From Microbacterium sp. Gd 4-13 (GTDB taxonomy: Bacteria; Actinomycetota; Actinomycetes; Actinomycetales; Microbacteriaceae), in NCBI RefSeq assembly GCF_003095395.1, contig NZ_QEIJ01000011.1, positions 1-64,000 of the forward strand: 64,000 nt of DNA, written 5' to 3'. Positions 35,102 through 42,971 of the stretch are shown here, piece by piece. Below the pieces are notes generated by a model, which saw only the letters and a program-made list of their open reading frames with translations, was not told the origin of the DNA and searched no databases. The translations under genes were made by a program, and so were the position numbers. Positions within the stretch are counted from its first letter, which is position 1. Every line of letters starts with the position of its first letter.

Positions 35102-35644
35102 TCACCGAGAGAACGGCGGCAGGTGCGGGATGGGGTGAGGCCGTGTCGGCTCCGGCCGGCGGGGGCGAGTATCCCGCGGGCCGGGTGCGTCGTGCGTCGG
35201 GCGATCCGACTCGCGAAACCTCCGCCCGCTCACGGCGGTCGGTTCGATACGGATGACGTAGCGCGTGGGTGTCGGAGTCGCCGTCCGCAACGACGCGGCG
35301 CCGCTCTCGCGCAGCTCTTCGTCCGACGTCACCTGCCGGGCGATGCCGCGGACGAGCACGCTCCAGCGAAGCGCGCCGTCCGCCCCGTCGATTTCGAGAG
35401 CGACGGCGGGATGGGAGCGGATGTGACGCAGCTTGCTGTCGTTCGCGGTGCGGATGTAGACGATACGCTTGCGGCTCAGATAGTTCACCGGAAACACTTC
35501 AGGGTCGCCCGTGGGGTCGACCAGAGCGATCCGGCCCATCTCGCCCTGCTCGATCAATGCCCAGCATTCGGCCGCCGACAGAGCGGTGACGAGTGGTGCG
35601 GTGGTCTCGGGGGTCGACGGTGGCGTCGACGGCGTGATGGGCAT
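35102..35644 (-). CDS. pyridoxamine 5'-phosphate oxidase-fold protein
   Basis: A 180-residue protein with a PPOX split-barrel: ALSAAECWALIEQGEMGRIA, FPVNYLSRKRIVYIRT and LRHIRSHPAVALEID. The C-terminal 40 residues are disordered and rich in Pro and Arg. ATG 35644 has AGAGGAG 5 nt upstream. A DosR-type box is centred 59 nt upstream, with a TGCGAT hexamer between. Related to the PPOX-fold gene at 31728. Confidence 0.82.
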   Translation of the reverse strand: MPITPSTPPSTPETTAPLVTALSAAECWALIEQGEMGRIALVDPTGDPEVFPVNYLSRKRIVYIRTANDSKLRHIRSHPAVALEIDGADGALRWSVLVRGIARQVTSDEELRESGAASLRTATPTPTRYVIRIEPTAVSGRRFRESDRPTHDAPGPRDTRPRRPEPTRPHPIPHLPPFSR

Positions 35645-35696
35645 CGGAACTCCTCTGTGTGCTTTCCATCGCACCCGAGACCGGATGGGAACGTCA

Positions 35697-35710
35697 GGGC
35701 CGAAGGTCCC
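35697..35710. promoter_or_regulatory. DosR-type box GGGCCGAAGGTCCC, shared
   Basis: Reverse strand reads GGGACCTTCGGCCC. It lies between the divergent PPOX-fold and sensor kinase genes and could serve both: TGCGAT (minus) and TAGCGG (plus) hexamers are each about 30 nt from its centre. Confidence 0.65.
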
Positions 35711-35743
35711 CTCGCTCGGGCGAGGTCGTCCCCCTAGCGGTCA

Positions 35744-35757
35744 GGGGCGACGGACCC
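35744..35757. promoter_or_regulatory. second weaker box GGGGCGACGGACCC
   Basis: Matches the box at about 10-11 of 14 positions. It abuts a TAGATT -10 hexamer (35758-35763) before the sensor kinase gene, so binding here could repress or tune it. Confidence 0.4.
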
Positions 35758-35784
35758 TAGATTGAACGCAGATGAGGGGGTGAG

Positions 35785-37497
35785 ATGCACAGCGTTCTAC
35801 CGCTTTCGTTTCCCGACGAACCCCGTGGGGAGTTGGACCGAGCGATCGCCGTGCTGATGACGACGGCGGAGCGCGTCATGACCACGCAGGGTCGTCTTCG
35901 TGCGCTGCTGCACGCCGTGCAGACGGTTGTCGGCGACATCGATCTCCCCACGGTGCTCACCAGGGTCGTCGAAGCGGCCGTGGAGCTGGTGGACGCCGAG
36001 TACGGAGCAATCGGCGTCGTCTCGCCGGACGGCACGTCGCTGGATGAGTTCATCCACGTCGGGGTGGATGAGGATGCTGCGGCGCTCATCGGGCATCTGC
36101 CGAGGGGACGCGGTGTGCTGGGTGCTCTCCTCGCCGATCCGCGGCCCATCAGGATGCCGCACATCGGTGACGACGCCCGTGCGGTCGGCTTTCCTGCTCA
36201 CCACCCGCCGATGGACTCCTTCCTGGGCGTCCCCGTGCGGGTCCGCGAGGAGGTCTTCGGGAACCTCTACCTCACGAACCGGCGCGGCGGCGTGTTCTCC
36301 GCGGAGGACGAGGAGCTGTTGGACGCCCTGGCGACCACCGCGGGGTTCGCCATCCAGAATGCCCGGCTCTTCGAGGAAGCCCGATTGCGGGAGCGTTGGA
36401 TGGCCGCCGCATCCCAGCTCTCGTCTGCCCTGCTGAGCACGCCCCCGCACGGCGCCTTCGACCTCATCGCGGGGCGGGTCAGCGATGTCTCGCGCGCTGC
36501 GGTGGTTGCCATCGTGACGGCGTCGGAGTCGGAAGGGGAGGCACGAGTGGCCGCCTGGCGCGGCCCCGACGAGATCACGATCCACCCCCGCGTGCAGACG
36601 GCGCAGACCTTCGCGGCGCCCGCTCTCGTCGACGGGGAGCGGGTGGTGGTGCGCGCGTCCGAGGGCACGACCGACGATCCTCTGCGGGTGAACGCCAGGG
36701 ATTCCGCCGGATCGTCGGTGGCGGTGCCGCTGCGCTCTCGTCTTCGCTCGTGGGGCGCGATCATCGTCTCCCGGTCTCCCGGGGAGAAGGCGTTCTCGGA
36801 GGTGGACGCGGAGGTCCTCGCCAATCTCGCGTTGCAGGCGAGTATCGCGCTGGAGCTCGCGGACGCCCGTGCCGAACAGCAGCGCACCATCCTCGCGGAA
36901 GACCGCGCGCGGATCGCTCGCGATCTGCACGACCACGTCATCCAGCAGCTGTTCGGTGCGGAGATGACGCTGCTGTCGGTCGCTGCCGCTCTGCCGGAGG
37001 GTTCTCGCCGTCATCAGATACAGGAGGCGACAGACCACGTCGATCTCGCGATCTCCCAGATCCGCACGATCGTCTTCGCGTTGTCGTCGAAAGACGCCAC
37101 GTCGGTACGCCACCGCATCATCGACAGCGTCGCCGCGGCCTCCGGCACGCTGCTGCGCACCCCCTCGATACGGTTCGGAGGGCCGGTCGACCACATCGTC
37201 GGAGGACAGCTCGCCGATGACCTCGTCGCAGCGGTCACCGAACTGCTCTCCAACAGCATCCGGCACGCGGATGCCGACAGCATCTCGCTGGAGGTCACCG
37301 TCGGCGACGACGCCCTCTCGCTCGTCGTGGTCGACGACGGCAAGGGGATGGGCGACACCAGCCGTCGCAGCGGACTGAAGAATCTGCAGGATCGCGCTGT
37401 CGCTCACGGGGGGACGCTGCAGATCTTGAGCGGACCGACGGGAACACGCGCGCACTGGTCGGTGCTCATCGGCTCCGAGAGCGAGGTGGGTGCGTGA
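35785..37497 (+). CDS. devS: DevS/DosS-like GAF-GAF sensor histidine kinase
   Basis: A 570-residue cytosolic kinase: GAF 1 (about 55-200), GAF 2 (about 220-360), HisKA_3 dimerisation with phospho-acceptor His382 (RDLHDHVIQQLFG), and HATPase (AVTELLSNSIRHAD, VVDDGKGMG). GAF 1 contains GFPAHHPPMDSFLGVPVRV (135-153), the segment that in mycobacterial DosS/DosT holds the heme-binding His, so His139 or His140 is a candidate heme ligand and O2/NO/CO the likely signal. ATG 35785 has GAGGGGG upstream. The next gene, the response regulator, overlaps its stop as GTGA. Confidence 0.9.
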   Translation: MHSVLPLSFPDEPRGELDRAIAVLMTTAERVMTTQGRLRALLHAVQTVVGDIDLPTVLTRVVEAAVELVDAEYGAIGVVSPDGTSLDEFIHVGVDEDAAALIGHLPRGRGVLGALLADPRPIRMPHIGDDARAVGFPAHHPPMDSFLGVPVRVREEVFGNLYLTNRRGGVFSAEDEELLDALATTAGFAIQNARLFEEARLRERWMAAASQLSSALLSTPPHGAFDLIAGRVSDVSRAAVVAIVTASESEGEARVAAWRGPDEITIHPRVQTAQTFAAPALVDGERVVVRASEGTTDDPLRVNARDSAGSSVAVPLRSRLRSWGAIIVSRSPGEKAFSEVDAEVLANLALQASIALELADARAEQQRTILAEDRARIARDLHDHVIQQLFGAEMTLLSVAAALPEGSRRHQIQEATDHVDLAISQIRTIVFALSSKDATSVRHRIIDSVAAASGTLLRTPSIRFGGPVDHIVGGQLADDLVAAVTELLSNSIRHADADSISLEVTVGDDALSLVVVDDGKGMGDTSRRSGLKNLQDRAVAHGGTLQILSGPTGTRAHWSVLIGSESEVGA

Positions 37498-38129
37498 TTC
37501 GCGTGTTCGTCGTCGATGATCATGAGATCGTGCGGCGCGGTGTGGTGGACCTGGTCGAATCGGCTCGCGACATGGAAGTGGTGGGAGAAGCGGGAACGGT
37601 TCGGCAGGCGGCCGCCCGGATCCCGGCAGCCGCTCCCGATGTCGCCGTTCTCGACGTGCGGCTGCCCGATGGCAGCGGCGTCGATCTGTGCCGGGATCTG
37701 CGATCCACGATGCCCGGGCTCGCGTGCCTGATGCTCACCGCCCACGATGACGACGACGCCACTTTCGACGCGGTGCTGGCCGGCGCGGCGGGGTACCTCC
37801 TGAAGAGCGTCGGCGCGAAGACTCTTCTCGACGACATCCGAGCCGTGGCCGGCGGCAAGATCCTGTTGAGCGCGGTCGCTTCGCAGCGAGCTTCCGCTCA
37901 GATGCGCGAACAGCCTCACGACGATCCCCGCATGGGGTCGCTCGGGTTGCGCGAGCGTCAGGTGCTCGCGCTCATCGCAGACGGCTTGACGAACCGGCAG
38001 ATCGGCGAACGACTCGGCCTGGCGGAGAAGACGGTGAAGAACTACGTGTCGTCTCTCCTCAGCAAGCTGGGTGTGGGATCGCGCACGCAGGCGGCTCTCC
38101 TGCGGGTCGAATACGACGACACCCGGTAG
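37494..38129 (+). CDS. devR: DevR/DosR-like response regulator
   Basis: A 211-residue NarL/FixJ-type regulator. The receiver has DDH (8-10), Asp54 in VLDVRLPDGSG as phosphorylation site and Lys near 104. The LuxR-type helix-turn-helix is LTNRQIGERLGLAEKTVKNY, nearly the same as in mycobacterial DosR, including the Lys and Asn residues that contact the GGGACT half-site. This explains the GGGACYTTCGNCCC boxes through the region. It is coupled to the kinase. Confidence 0.92.
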   Translation: MIRVFVVDDHEIVRRGVVDLVESARDMEVVGEAGTVRQAAARIPAAAPDVAVLDVRLPDGSGVDLCRDLRSTMPGLACLMLTAHDDDDATFDAVLAGAAGYLLKSVGAKTLLDDIRAVAGGKILLSAVASQRASAQMREQPHDDPRMGSLGLRERQVLALIADGLTNRQIGERLGLAEKTVKNYVSSLLSKLGVGSRTQAALLRVEYDDTR

Positions 38130-38137
38130 CCCGACGG

Positions 38138-38151
38138 GGGACCTTCGACCC
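38138..38151. promoter_or_regulatory. DosR-type box GGGACCTTCGACCC
   Basis: Centred 29.5 nt before a TACCGT -10 (38174-38179), that is about position -41.5 from the likely start of transcription of the USP at 38206. This is the usual activator position. Confidence 0.7.
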
Positions 38152-38205
38152 GCTCCTCACCCCGCGCACGGCCTACCGTCGCAGTGACAAGCGGGGGGTT
38201 TCAGC

Positions 38206-39030
38206 ATGGGGCACATCGTTCTCGGCTACGACGGCAGCGCCGCCGCCGACTCGGCACTCGATTGGGTGGCCGAACGGGTATCGACGCGTCCGGCGGGCGT
38301 TGTGCTGGTCGTCGTGGCGAACATGTTCCACGCGGAGAGACCGGTGATCGCGCGTTTCGCGGAGGAGGCATCGGAGCGGTTGCGGGCGCGGGTACCGGAT
38401 GCTGCGGTCGACATCGACATCGTCGACGGACGGATGCCGGGCACGCTGTCGCGCTCGGCCCAGGGCGCGGAGCTGCTCGTGGTGGGCATGCACACGAACG
38501 CCCGCGCGCGCTCGGTGTTCGCCGGCGCGGTTGCGCTGCGGCTGACCGCCCTCTCCGCGGTCCCCGTCGTGCTCGTCCCGGCGGGATGGGCGCCGCGCGT
38601 CGCGCCGGTGACGGTGGGGCTGGCGGCGGACGGTTCCTCCGACGCCGCGCTGCGGTTCGCGGCCGTCGAAGCGCTCGCGCAGGGACAACCCCTGCGGATC
38701 GCCCATTCCTGGTTGATGGCCTCCCCTCTGCCATCCACGCCGGCCGGAATAGGGTCTGCCGCGCGAGAAGCGCACGCCGCCCACCGGGCGATCCTCGACG
38801 AAGCCGTCACCGCGATGACGCGGGAGCACCCCGGGCTCGTGGTCGAAGCCACGCTCGTGCGGGACAACCCGGCAGCAGCCCTCACCTCGCAGGCCTCGCG
38901 CAGCTCGCTCGTCGTGATCGGCACGCATCGACGGGGACTGCTCACGGGATGGCTTCTCGGGTCGGTCGCGTGGGACCTGGTGGGGGAATTGGGCGACCCG
39001 ATCTGCGTGGTTCCCCCCGCGGCTCCCTGA
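38206..39030 (+). CDS. universal stress protein, two Usp domains
   Basis: A 274-residue tandem USP. Domain 1 begins HIVLGYDGSAAADSALDW; domain 2 begins VTVGLAADGSSDAALRFA and has IGTHRRGLLTGWLLGSVAWD for ATP binding. It follows the kinase/regulator pair with its own box and -10. The upstream leader is about 20 nt, with GGGGGG serving as ribosome binding site. Confidence 0.87.
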   Translation: MGHIVLGYDGSAAADSALDWVAERVSTRPAGVVLVVVANMFHAERPVIARFAEEASERLRARVPDAAVDIDIVDGRMPGTLSRSAQGAELLVVGMHTNARARSVFAGAVALRLTALSAVPVVLVPAGWAPRVAPVTVGLAADGSSDAALRFAAVEALAQGQPLRIAHSWLMASPLPSTPAGIGSAAREAHAAHRAILDEAVTAMTREHPGLVVEATLVRDNPAAALTSQASRSSLVVIGTHRRGLLTGWLLGSVAWDLVGELGDPICVVPPAAP

Positions 39031-39062
39031 GGCGAGGAGCTGGGCGCGCACCAGGACGTGAG

Positions 39063-39904
39063 TCAGGCGTCGGGCCGATCCGTGGTCGACGCCTGCTCGG
39101 GAACGATGAGCACGGGGCAGCGGGCCCGCCACAGCAGATCTTGGGCGACGGCCCCGGTCAGCCCTCCGGCGAGAACGCCCTGGTGGTGCGTGCCGATGAC
39201 GATCAGGGCCGCCCGCTCCGCGTGGCCGAGCAGTGCGTTCAGGGGGGAGGAGCGTACGACGTCGCTCTCGATGTCGACGTCGCTGAATCGTCGTTGCAAT
39301 GACCGGACCGCAGCATCCAGAAGCGCTCGATGTTCCTCGACGACGCGGTCGGGTCTCTCCTCGATCACGGAGGACTCCACCACCACGCCGGGGAGCCCCA
39401 AGCGTGCACGACGTGCACCTTCTTCTTCATCGCCGACGCCTCGCGCGCGGCGAGGTCGAGGGCGGCGTCAGACGAAGTGTCGTCTGCGAGACCGACCGCG
39501 ACGTCGCCGTCGGTCTGCGTCCACCCGGCCGGGACGACGCAGACCGGAACGGTCGCGTGCGCGACGATGCGCACCGGAACCCACCCTCCGATGGCTGCCC
39601 GCACGGGATGATCGGGGTCGACGCCGATCACGAGGAGGTCGGCACCGGCGCTCAGTCTCGTGAGCGCGCGAGTGACGGCACCGTCGGCTCGGAGCAGCTC
39701 GACGGCTTGACCGGGGACCCTGTCGCGCAGGACGCGTTCGGCGCTCTCGAGCAGGTCCAGCGACGCGTGGCGGTCGGCTGTCAGGTTGCTGATGACGTTC
39801 ACGACCCGCACCCGAGACGGCTCGCGCGCGCACCGCTCGGCGACCCACTGCGTCGCAGATGCGGATGCGCGGGTGCCGTCCACTCCCAGAACGATGGCCT
39901 CCAT
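39063..39904 (-). pseudogene. two-domain universal stress protein with a frameshift
   Basis: The first part starts MEAIVLGVDGTRASASATQW at 39904 and runs to HVVHAWGSPAWWWSPP then a stop at 39365. The second part continues in another frame as GLPGVVVESSVIEERPDRVV to IGTHHQGVLAGGLTG and ends at 39063. Joined at AWG-LPGVVVE they give a normal USP of about 280 residues. The shift lies in the run GGGGCTCCCCGG near 39393-39404, so it may be a real one-base change or a sequencing slip. A strong box and TAGCGT -10 lie upstream. Confidence 0.8.
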
Positions 39905-39960
39905 CGGAATCACCCTCCAGGCTCCGTGTCCGTGGCTCGACGCTACGGGCGGGAGGCTCG

Positions 39961-39988
39961 CGATCGGGGGACGAAAGTCCCCCGATCG
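39961..39988. promoter_or_regulatory. DosR-type box within a 28-bp palindrome
   Basis: Arms CGATCGGGGGAC and GTCCCCCGATCG are perfect and separated by GAAA. The core (39968-39981, reverse GGGACTTTCGTCCC) is the best box in the window. On the minus strand its centre is 29.5 nt from TAGCGT (39940-39945), the -10 of the frameshifted USP gene. Confidence 0.75.
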
Positions 39989-40091
39989 TCGATGCGTCTC
40001 GAGCCATCGGTGGGCGACCGCCCGGGCCCCACCGTGGAAGCCGCACGGCGCTGCGGTTGCCAGACGTGGCCAGCGCTGGCAGTCTCGAAGG

Positions 40092-40313
40092 ATGTTCAGC
40101 GGACTCACCGGATGGCACCTGATGATCCTCTCGGTCGTCTTTCTGATTCCCTTCGTGCTGGCCGCGGTCAGCATTGCGCGCAACCGTGCGGCGTCGGGAC
40201 TGGAGAAGGCGGTGTGGGTTCTCGTGATCCTCGCGTTCCCGTTGCTCGGCCCCCTCCTCTGGTTCGTGATCGGTCGCCGAGGAGGCCGCGAGAGTCCTCG
40301 CCCATCCCCGTGA
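40092..40313 (+). CDS. small membrane protein, PLD-nuclease N-terminal type
   Basis: A 73-residue protein with two hydrophobic helices (about 8-29 and 40-62), ending LLGPLLWFVIGRRGGRES. It resembles the stand-alone PLDc_N domain (PF13396) found as two-helix proteins in actinobacteria. Only GAAGG precedes the ATG. Role unknown. Confidence 0.7.
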   Translation: MFSGLTGWHLMILSVVFLIPFVLAAVSIARNRAASGLEKAVWVLVILAFPLLGPLLWFVIGRRGGRESPRPSP

Positions 40314-40421
40314 CGCGACGGGTGTGCAGCCGTGCGGCGCTGATCGTCTCGGCGAGCCGTGACGGCGAACCCGCGTGACCGAGGGGAGCGTCGTCGACCG
40401 CTGACCCGGGTGGGGCGCGAG

Positions 40422-40859
40422 TCAGTCGATCGGTCGCCGACGCATCTGCTTCACGTCGGTCCGCCGCTGTTTGGCCTTGAGTCGCCGCTCCTTCGCACCG
40501 CGGCTCGGCTTCGTCGCACGCCGGGCCGGAGCCGGCGGACGCAGGGCGTCGGCGACGATCTCGGCGAGGCGTTCGCGCGCAGCATCCCGATTGCGAATCT
40601 GCGCGCGATGTTCGGATGCGGCGATCGTGAGCACTCCGTCGACCAGACGACCGCCCAGTCGTTCGAGCAGTCGATCGCGCTGAACGGTCGACAGAGCGCT
40701 CGAGCCGGCGGCGTCCCACGAGAGCTCGACCCGGGAGTCGGCCGTGTTGACGCCCTGTCCGCCGGGCCCCGACGACCGCGAGAACCGCCACGACAGCTCG
40801 GCTTCGGGAATCGTGACACCCTCCGCGACCCGGAGGCCCGGACGATGGGGGACAGGCAT
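40422..40859 (-). CDS. arfB: alternative ribosome-rescue factor ArfB-like
   Basis: A 145-residue codon-independent peptidyl-tRNA hydrolase. SSGPGGQGVNTADSRVEL (29-46) contains the catalytic GGQ motif (33-35) and the C-terminal tail is strongly basic (AKERRLKAKQRRTDVKQMRR), as needed to enter the empty mRNA channel. The ATG is 6 nt after GAGGAT on this strand, suggesting a leaderless transcript. The long upstream frame is an antisense shadow of the next gene. Confidence 0.9.
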   Translation of the reverse strand: MPVPHRPGLRVAEGVTIPEAELSWRFSRSSGPGGQGVNTADSRVELSWDAAGSSALSTVQRDRLLERLGGRLVDGVLTIAASEHRAQIRNRDAARERLAEIVADALRPPAPARRATKPSRGAKERRLKAKQRRTDVKQMRRRPID

Positions 40860-40905
40860 ACGTCCATCCTCGTACAGCGGGGCGGCTCGCCGGCATCCGG
40901 TCTGT

Positions 40906-40911
40906 GACAAT
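40906..40911 (+). promoter_or_regulatory. extended -10 TGTGACAAT, leaderless start
   Basis: GACAAT with an upstream TG, exactly 6 nt before GTG 40918. Confidence 0.5.
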
Positions 40912-40917
40912 GTCGAC

Positions 40918-41670
40918 GTGCCCGATGCGAACGCCCGAACGAGTCCGCCCCGTCCTGTCCTCCTCGTCGTCGACGTCGGTGATGGGGGTCGCGTCGACCC
41001 CGCCTTCGAGGGTCGGCTGCAGAAACTCACCGCGGGCGTGATCGCCGCGGCAGACGCGGTCGGCTTCGCCGTCGACCGCGTGCCGGCGGCCCAGACCTCG
41101 GTCGATGAGATGGTCCGGCGGCTGGATGCGGCGGACGCCGCGATCGTCACCGGCGGGGAGGACGTCGACCCGTCGTTCTACGGGGGTCGTGCGGATGAGC
41201 CTCACCTCGGTCAGACCTTCCCCGATGCCGACCGGTCGCAGATCGCCGTCGTGCAGCGAGCCGTCGAGACCCGGGTGCCGCTCGTCGGCATCTGCCGGGG
41301 GATGCAGCTGGTGAACGTCGCGCTCGGGGGAGACCTCGTGCAGCACCTGCACGGCGGCGGGCACTCGAACGCCGCCGATCCTGCCGACAGCATGATCGAC
41401 CACCGCGTCGACCTCGATGCCGACAGCGTCTTGGCGCGTGTGCTGGGTGCGACCGAGCTCGAGGTTCGCAGCTCTCACCATCAGGCGGTGAACCGGCCGG
41501 GCGAGGGGCTGCGCGTCGTCGCCCATGCCGCCGACGGCACGATCGAGGCGATCGAGCACGAAGATGCTCCCCTCTGGTGCGTCCAGTGGCATCCGGAGGA
41601 AGCCGGCTCGCGCGGCACCGTGCTCGCCGACCTGCTCGAGGCCGCGATGGCTGCCCGCCGTCGGCGCTGA
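40918..41670 (+). CDS. class I glutamine amidotransferase (gamma-Glu-GABA hydrolase type)
   Basis: A 250-residue peptidase C26-type enzyme. Cys126 is in GICRGMQLVN and the catalytic His225/Glu227 are in QWHPEEA. GGEDVDPSFYG and SSHHQAVNRPGEGL are typical of PuuD-like gamma-glutamyl-GABA hydrolases. The exact substrate is open, as no polyamine genes are nearby. GTG 40918 is used because of the -10 just before it. Confidence 0.87.
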   Translation: MPDANARTSPPRPVLLVVDVGDGGRVDPAFEGRLQKLTAGVIAAADAVGFAVDRVPAAQTSVDEMVRRLDAADAAIVTGGEDVDPSFYGGRADEPHLGQTFPDADRSQIAVVQRAVETRVPLVGICRGMQLVNVALGGDLVQHLHGGGHSNAADPADSMIDHRVDLDADSVLARVLGATELEVRSSHHQAVNRPGEGLRVVAHAADGTIEAIEHEDAPLWCVQWHPEEAGSRGTVLADLLEAAMAARRRR

Positions 41671-41682
41671 CCCGGTCGCCCC

Positions 41683-41804
41683 GGATGCTGCGCCTCGGAT
41701 GCTGCGCCCTGGATGCTGCGCCCTGGATGCTGCGCCCTGGATGCTGCGCACTGGATGCTGCGCCTCGGATGCTGCGCCCTGGATGCTGCGCCCTGGATGC
41801 TGCG
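41683..41804. repeat. 14-bp tandem repeat, 8.7 units
   Basis: Units of GGATGCTGCGCCCT follow one another without gaps; units 1 and 6 end CCTC and unit 5 ends CACT. GGATGCTGCG also occurs scattered through the chromosome here, but only this stretch is tandem. It starts 13 nt after the amidotransferase gene. Confidence 0.9.
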
Positions 41805-41805
41805 G

Positions 41806-41945
41806 ACACCCTTCTCGACCGAACTCAGGATGAATGCGCGCGACCGGCCGGCGGCCCGCGAAAACACGCGGGCAGCCGGGTCCCGACCCGCGTTCATCCT
41901 GAGTACGGGCTCGTGGGTGCGGCGGACACGGGCGGAGGAGGCGGG
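41806..41945. repeat. 140-bp palindromic element, copy 1
   Basis: Near-identical (2 differences) to 42704-42843. Inner ends ACTCAGGATGAA and TTCATCCTGAGT are perfect inverted repeats around a GC-rich core that can fold further. It lies just after the 14-bp tandem repeat. Confidence 0.85.
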
Positions 41946-42015
41946 GCCGGGTCCGGTGCGCGCTAGGGTGCGGATGACGCCACGCCCGTTGCGCCGCGGA
42001 GAAGGGAGGAGTCGC

Positions 42016-42675
42016 GTGAGCGATCAGACCCGAGACTTCGACGACGCCTGGCACCGGTCCGGGGTGCGCGTCGGGGTGATGCTCCTCGTTCTCGTCGTGG
42101 TCACCGTCGTCGTGAGCGCGGCCGGATCGTGGGCGTACGCGCCCGCGGTCGGGTGGACCGCCGCATCCGTCACCTTCATCTCGTGGGAGTGGGTCACGGT
42201 GCTGCGCCTCGGGCCCGCCGACACGGCCAGCCACGCGACCCGCGAAGACCCCACGAGAGCGACGGCCCAGGGCCTGCTGCTGCTGTCGAGCCTCGCCAGC
42301 TTCGGGGCGATTGCGCTCGTGCTGTACGAGTCGGGCTCGGTGACAGGCCCTCAGAAGTTCGCACTCGTGGCCATCGCGCTGCTCACGGTCGCCGCTTCGT
42401 GGTGTCTGGTGCACGTGCTCTTCACGCTGCGATACGCCGCGATCTACTACCGCGACGCGGGCTCGGGCGTTGACTTCAATCAGACCGAGCCCCCGCAGTA
42501 CCGCGACTTCGCCTACCTCGCCTTCACCCTCGGCATGACCTACCAGGTGTCGGACACGAACCTGACGAGCAGCGCCATCCGCCGTGAGGCGCTGCGGCAC
42601 GCGCTGCTCTCGTTCGTGCTCGGGGTCGTGGTGCTCGCCGCGACCATCAACCTCGTGGCGACACTCATCGCCTGA
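42016..42675 (+). CDS. DUF1345 family membrane protein
   Basis: A 219-residue protein with five hydrophobic helices, one containing AAIYYRDAGSGVDFN and later FAYLAFTLGMTYQVSDTN, the hallmark of DUF1345. Function unknown. GTG 42016 has GGGAGGA 5 nt upstream and a TAGGGT -10 at 41964-41969. Both flanks carry a copy of the 140-bp element. Confidence 0.87.
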   Translation: MSDQTRDFDDAWHRSGVRVGVMLLVLVVVTVVVSAAGSWAYAPAVGWTAASVTFISWEWVTVLRLGPADTASHATREDPTRATAQGLLLLSSLASFGAIALVLYESGSVTGPQKFALVAIALLTVAASWCLVHVLFTLRYAAIYYRDAGSGVDFNQTEPPQYRDFAYLAFTLGMTYQVSDTNLTSSAIRREALRHALLSFVLGVVVLAATINLVATLIA

Positions 42676-42703
42676 CGGGCCGGCGCCCGATCAGCGCCTG
42701 CGC

Positions 42704-42843
42704 ACACCCTTCTCGACCGAACTCAGGATGAATGCGCGCGACCGGCCGGTGGCCCGCGAAAACACGCGGGCAGCCGGGTCCCGACCCGCGTTCATCCTGA
42801 GTACGGGCTCGTGGGTGCGGCGGACGCGGGCGGAGGAGGCGGG
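42704..42843. repeat. 140-bp palindromic element, copy 2
   Basis: Same orientation as copy 1, 138 of 140 bases equal. The two copies flank the DUF1345 gene. Confidence 0.85.
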
Positions 42844-42865
42844 CCGGGCTCGCAGAGAGGCTGGT

Positions 42866-42921
42866 CCGTGACCCGTGACCCGTGACCCGTGACCCGTGAC
42901 CCGTGACCCGTGACCCGTGAG
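42866..42921. repeat. 7-bp tandem repeat, 8 units
   Basis: CCGTGAC repeated seven times and then CCGTGAG, directly after element copy 2 and before the end of the convergent gene. Likely variable in length. Confidence 0.9.
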
Positions 42922-42971
42922 CCGGTCGCGGGGGCGCGGTCGGCGCGCGTCTCGTCGTCCTGGACGAGGCT

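Noticed and set aside
41683-41804. A CRISPR-like array
   Set aside because: The units follow each other with no spacers and there are no cas genes.
42866-42921. Short repeats as a replication origin (iterons)
   Set aside because: No replication gene, no AT-rich stretch, and the 7-bp unit is simple sequence.
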